Program-made: the position numbers and the translations under genes
From: Candidatus Latescibacterota bacterium
GTDB taxonomy: Bacteria; Latescibacterota; UBA2968; UBA8231
Length of the DNA: 10,198 bases
Direction of reading: 5' to 3'
Assembly: GCA_003529325.1 (NCBI GenBank)
Contig: DPVW01000375.1
Coordinates: forward strand, 1 to 10,198
Notes under the pieces: generated by a model
Database searches by the model: none
Told to the model about the DNA's origin: nothing
Seen by the model: only the letters and a program-made list of their open reading frames with translations
Shown: positions 7,610 to 10,198 of the stretch, one piece after another
How positions within the stretch are numbered: the stretch's first letter is position 1
Layout: the number at the start of each line of letters is the position of its first letter

Positions 7610-8905
7610 CTATTGCGCCGGCAACCGGCGCAACCACACCTTCACTTGCGCTCGGGTCGGCACTCGACCCGGCGAATCGACTGTCTGCAGGGCGTGCCAC
7701 AACTCGTCGATCGTTCTGTCCTGCAACTGGTCCAGGCTCGTGATGCCGGCGGCGGCCAGGCGGTTGCCGTAGATCGTGCCGATGCCCTGATGCAGGTACA
7801 GGTCGACGACCAGTCCGAGTGCCTCCGCCTCCTTTGCCTCCAGCACTGAACGCAGTTTCTGCCAGCGCTCGGTGCTGCCCCAACCCAAAAGCTGTGTCAA
7901 GTGTGTGATGCGTGCGCCTTCGAGTGCGTCTTGCTGTCTCTGCGACAATGGTGCCACGTCGGCTACTCGTGGTGTGCGTGAGGTGACGATGACGCGGTCG
8001 ACGGCGATATATCCCGACGTGGCGATCAACATGGCGATGGTGACAGTGACGATGAGCGTTCGTGGCCGGCGTGCAGGGCCCTGCTGCCTGAATGCGCCGA
8101 AGGCGGGTGCCAAGCCGTACCAGACCAGCAGCCTGTAGGCGCAGGCGCACTCGAGTGCAAAGGCCGGAAAGCCGATAAAACCTAGCACGGGCATTTCGAA
8201 AATCTTCCACTCATCGAAGCCGGGGACGGTGTAGATCCATCTTCCACGAGCCCAGAAGTTGAAGAATTCCCAGAATCCTCCAGCGATGACGCCGGCCAAT
8301 AACATTCGCAGCGTGGGTCCCAATTCACCCCGCTGCCAGTGGCTGAGCCAGCCGTCGATACCGCGTCGATAGTTGGCCGGCGCCAGCATCAGGGCGGTAA
8401 CTCCCCAGATCAGCGGATAGAAGTGATCCGGGTCGATGAGGCAGAGCGCGAGAAAGACCACGCCTATCAGTTGCAGACCGGTGAGTCTGGCCGCAGAGAG
8501 TGCTATCGGTCGCGTCCGAATCGACGTCAGCACACCTTGCGTCCCAAGCCAGTGGTCGATCCAGAACACGCCGGGCAGCACGGTACCGAAGGCCAGCACC
8601 GTGCCCACGCAGCGGGCGACGTCGTGATCGGTGACCAGCACGTAGTACCAGTTGTGCAGACGCAAGTTGGCCAACTCGTAGAGGAACCAGTTGACGGCTG
8701 ACCACAACATGAGGCAAACGAAGGGGGCAGCACCGAGTCGGGCGATCAGCGAGCGGCCCTCAGACCTGGCGATGAGCCGATCGAAAGTGAAGATCAATCC
8801 CGTCCAGGCGAAGCCGAAGAAGAAGGTGGCGATGGGCTCGACCCCGAGAGCGGCCAAGCAGGAGAAGCAGGCCATCCAGGCCACGCCAAGGGCTATTGAC
8901 GGCAT
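7610..8905 (-). CDS. Polytopic membrane protein with C-terminal helix-hairpin-helix (DUF4332-like) tail
   Basis: A 431-residue protein, unbroken. About eight hydrophobic segments lie near residues 4-43 (one or two), 57-77, 97-118, 140-157, 161-178, 198-216, 238-262 and 283-302. Aromatic, probably conserved stretches between helices include GGFWEFFNFWARGRWIYTVP (209-228) and FEMPVLGFIGFPAFALEC (236-253); these are the best candidates for a functional site. The last 130 residues are soluble. Within them HQGIGTIYGNRLAAAGITSL (372-391) followed by DQLQDRTIDELWHAL has the helix-hairpin-helix pattern seen in DUF4332-type domains. VPTRAQVKVWLRRL closes the protein. I do not recognise the membrane family and propose no activity. 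The start is fixed to ATG 8905 or an internal Met (residue 11), because an in-frame TAG lies two codons upstream; no strong ribosome site is visible. TAG is also its stop. Confidence 0.82.
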   Translation of the reverse strand: MPSIALGVAWMACFSCLAALGVEPIATFFFGFAWTGLIFTFDRLIARSEGRSLIARLGAAPFVCLMLWSAVNWFLYELANLRLHNWYYVLVTDHDVARCVGTVLAFGTVLPGVFWIDHWLGTQGVLTSIRTRPIALSAARLTGLQLIGVVFLALCLIDPDHFYPLIWGVTALMLAPANYRRGIDGWLSHWQRGELGPTLRMLLAGVIAGGFWEFFNFWARGRWIYTVPGFDEWKIFEMPVLGFIGFPAFALECACAYRLLVWYGLAPAFGAFRQQGPARRPRTLIVTVTIAMLIATSGYIAVDRVIVTSRTPRVADVAPLSQRQQDALEGARITHLTQLLGWGSTERWQKLRSVLEAKEAEALGLVVDLYLHQGIGTIYGNRLAAAGITSLDQLQDRTIDELWHALQTVDSPGRVPTRAQVKVWLRRLPAQ

Positions 8906-8944
8906 GACTGTCTAGCGCAACGGCCCTTGGGCGCCATCGGCGTA

Positions 8945-8975
8945 TGCCCGGCTCGATGAGAGCCTCTGACGGGCA
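8945..8975. repeat. Nested inverted repeat upstream of the membrane-protein gene
   Basis: GGCTC (8950-8954) and GAGCC (8960-8964) form a five-base stem with a five-base loop. TGCCC (8945-8949) and GGGCA (8971-8975) extend it on the outside, with a six-base bulge on one side. It lies about 40 bases upstream of the minus-strand ATG at 8905, so it could fold in that gene's leader. No T run follows on either strand, so a terminator is unlikely. Confidence 0.35.
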
Positions 8976-9081
8976 GGTCGGGGGTCGACAGAAACAGGGA
9001 TGTAGGCATCAGAATCGATACGAATCGGTGTGTGCCGCCAAGAACCACATCTGCCGGAGGTGACGCAAGTCAGCGTCGCGG

Positions 9082-9110
9082 TTGAAGCTGACCGGCCGAT
9101 GTGATAGAAT
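9082..9110 (+). promoter_or_regulatory. Sigma70-type promoter with extended -10
   Basis: TTGAAG (9082-9087, four of six to TTGACA), an exact 17-base spacer, then TAGAAT (9105-9110, five of six to TATAAT). The bases just before the -10 are TGA, giving the TGn extended -10. Transcription would begin near 9117 and run into the gene remnant at about 9125-9446. This is the best promoter seen in the window, yet no intact gene follows it until pta, itself broken. Confidence 0.5.
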
Positions 9111-9124
9111 CAGCCGCACCAGAG

Positions 9125-9446
9125 ATGAGTCAAGAAAAACTATGATAGCACAACCCTCGTCATCACCAGGGCCCTTGTCCTGTTGATGACGACGTCTGCC
9201 TCCGGAGCCTCCGCGTATTCGGTAACGAAGCCATCACCCGCGCTGCCCTACAGGTCAGTCAACCGGCGATCAATGGTTCGACGAACGCCAGTTTGAAGCC
9301 TACCGCGAACTGGGATACCAGTTGTGCAAGCAGGCCCTCACAGAGACGGGTGATCTCATCGGTAACCGACTGATCCCTGGCGTTTGGCGCCGGCCAGGTT
9401 TTACCAACGCCCCACGCGTAGAGTCGCGCAAAAAAGAGATGACGGA
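9125..9446 (+). pseudogene. Remnant of an unidentified, possibly exported protein gene
   Basis: Coding-like patches appear in more than one frame. Near 9150-9230 one frame reads TLVITRALVLLMTTSASGAS followed by AYS, a plausible signal peptide with an ASA cleavage site, but without its own start codon; the ATG at 9125 is in another frame and stops after six residues. From 9253 a second frame reads STGDQWFDERQFEAYRELGY, strongly protein-like, and continues through QLCKQAL to about 9370. From memory that motif resembles C-terminal parts of patatin-like phospholipase family proteins, but this is a weak recollection and not an assignment. The N-terminal patch and the C-terminal patch are too close for a whole enzyme, so most of the gene would be missing. 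Patch 9253 stays open past 9446 into the pta frame region, where it has no sensible meaning. Confidence 0.35.
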
Positions 9447-9926
9447 ATGGGATGGATTGAGCGCTTCTGCGAACGTGCCCGGCCGCTGAGCCGGCGCATT
9501 GTTCTACCGGAGGGAGGGGATGAGGCCGTCGTACGCGGCGCCGCTCGCCTGGCCGGCGAGGGGATCGCGCAGCCGGTGCTGCTCGGGCGGCGGCAGGAGG
9601 TCGCCGCACTCGCTGGCGGCGCAAGTCTCGACGGGGTAGAGATCGTCGACCCCACCGACCCCGAGGTCCTGGAGGCCTTTGCGACTGCCTACGCCAGCCG
9701 TCGTGATGGCGTCAGCCATGGCATGGCCCTGCGGCTGGTGCGCAGACCCCTGTTCTTCGGGGCCATGATGGTCGCCGAAGACCGGGCGGATGCCATGGTC
9801 GCCGGCGCCAACCACTCGACGACGCGGCTGTCGTCGTCGAGCCGGATGCCGAGGAGTTGGCGCGCATCGCCGTGCTCACGGCACGTAATGCCACGGCCCT
9901 GCTGGAGATCGAACCGCACGTCGTGA
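9447..9926 (+). pseudogene. pta: Phosphate acetyltransferase gene, broken (N-terminal part with internal deletion)
   Basis: The ATG at 9447 follows a purine-rich AAAAAAGAG eight bases upstream and opens MGWIERFCERAR, then RIVLPEGGDEAVVRGAARLA, PVLLG, GVEIVDP, RRPLFFGAMMVAEDRADAMV and AGANHST, a standard N-terminal half of Pta. Pta interconverts acetyl-CoA plus phosphate with acetyl phosphate in the cytoplasm. At about 9816-9822 the text jumps frame to AAVVVEPDAEELARIAVLTA and RNATALLEIEPHVV. In the family about 45 residues, including the PSSFFLM-type segment, lie between GANH and this block; they are missing. After EPHVV (about 9926) Pta similarity ends and the C-terminal half is absent. Without the deletion and loss the enzyme would be about 330 residues; here translation stops after about 160. 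Other members of the acetyl/butyryl-transferase family (phosphate butyryltransferase) are possible but the motifs fit Pta better. Upstream in-frame codons to 9384 look non-coding. Confidence 0.75.
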
Positions 9927-9947
9927 TATTGTACAAGCTGGATCAGG

Positions 9948-10135
9948 AATCCTTGCGAGAACTGCGGCAACGCGTCCTTCGTCCGCGTCACAAATGGCGA
10001 GATAAAGACCGCCCTCATGAGTGCTGTCGTTCAGGGGGGCAGCGTACTTTTCTCCAGGATGTTGGTGCGATGGTCGACGTCTACGTCTGCGAGGAGTGCG
10101 ATATGTTGCGCCTGTTCCTCTCCGGCGCTGACTGA
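9948..10135 (+). pseudogene. Zinc-ribbon small protein remnant, frameshifted
   Basis: One frame reads RNPCENCGNASFVRVTNGEI then KTALMSAVVQGG; another, in use by 10050, reads LQDVGAMVDVYVCEECDMLR then LFLSGAD and stops at TGA 10133-10135. Together they give CxxC (9954-9965) ... CxxC (10088-10099), the layout of a short zinc-ribbon protein with a C-terminal 'CEEC...LF' knuckle. The run of six G at 10034-10039 is a natural place for the frame change. No start codon is visible; the segment follows directly on the truncated pta text. The function of such small ribbons is usually unknown. The reading is an inference from two short patches. Confidence 0.4.
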
Positions 10136-10198
10136 CACGACCGTCGCCGCGCAAGCCACCCACGACGCAGCTTTCTTCTTGTGGCGGGACCGACGGGT
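10136..10198. other. Right edge, nothing recognised
   Basis: The last 63 bases after the zinc-ribbon stop show no start, repeat or hairpin that I can support. Confidence 0.5.

Larger units (their letters stand above)
8906..9446. other. 541-bp stretch without an intact gene
   Basis: Between the divergent membrane-protein and pta starts there is no intact reading frame. It contains an imperfect inverted repeat near 8945-8975, a good promoter at 9082-9110 and coding-like debris from about 9144 to 9446 (separate entries). The first 40 bases and 8976-9081 show nothing I can name. Confidence 0.6.

Noticed and set aside
7272..8210. 312-codon minus-strand frame overlapping the membrane gene and the GH5 3' end
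   Set aside because: It crosses two well-supported genes in the wrong frame and is dominated by Arg, His and Thr, typical of an out-of-frame read.
1..10198. CRISPR array, insertion sequence, tRNA, rRNA, toxin-antitoxin or phage genes
   Set aside because: I saw no regularly spaced repeats, transposase motifs, terminal inverted repeats, cloverleaf sequence or typical small paired genes.

Overview
The window is GC-rich bacterial DNA with dense genes on both strands. Secreted or surface proteins end in FlgD/Ig-like C-terminal domains of the 'TPNGDG ... WDGRD' type. A DUF2330-like protein and a uronate-dehydrogenase-like epimerase are also present. This mix fits an uncultured FCB-group or neighbouring lineage (Latescibacterota-like, possibly Poribacteria- or Entotheonella-like). 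That placement is inferred from gene flavour only; there is no rRNA or other marker here.

Layout from left to right: (1) the 3' two-thirds or so of glnD, carrying the HD and two ACT domains (+ strand, ends 1525); (2) a decayed DUF2330-like gene with a FlgD-like tail, reading leftwards (1527 to about 2620); (3) an intact classical SDR oxidoreductase (2722-3459, +); (4) an intact 759-residue exported protein with two discoidin-like modules and a FlgD-like tail (3463-5742, -); (5) a frameshifted uronate-dehydrogenase-like epimerase (5818-6603, -); (6) a divergent, frameshifted and internally deleted GH5 lipoprotein (6645-7491, +); (7) an intact polytopic membrane protein with a helix-hairpin-helix-like tail (7610-8905, -); (8) a 541-bp stretch with a good sigma70-type promoter and coding-like debris (8906-9446); (9) the broken 5' part of a phosphate acetyltransferase gene (9447 to about 9926), followed directly by a broken zinc-ribbon reading frame (to 10135).

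The main feature is the contrast between intact and broken genes. About 5.8 kb of coding sequence (glnD part, SDR, discoidin protein, membrane protein) has no visible lesion. The other genes together carry about ten lesions: single-base frameshifts, one TGG-to-TAG-type nonsense change, two internal losses of roughly 40-50 codons, and truncated ends. Randomly spread sequencing errors should have hit the intact genes too, so selective gene decay (as in a genome undergoing reduction) is the more natural reading. Uneven read coverage cannot be excluded from sequence alone. The broken set includes a plausible polysaccharide-use pair (GH5 plus sugar dehydrogenase) and Pta of acetate/acetyl-CoA metabolism. 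The intact set includes nitrogen sensing (GlnD) and a surface adhesion-type protein.

I did not find a CRISPR array, insertion sequence, tRNA, rRNA, toxin-antitoxin pair, phage gene or recognisable defence system. I see no evidence for a wholly new multi-gene system.
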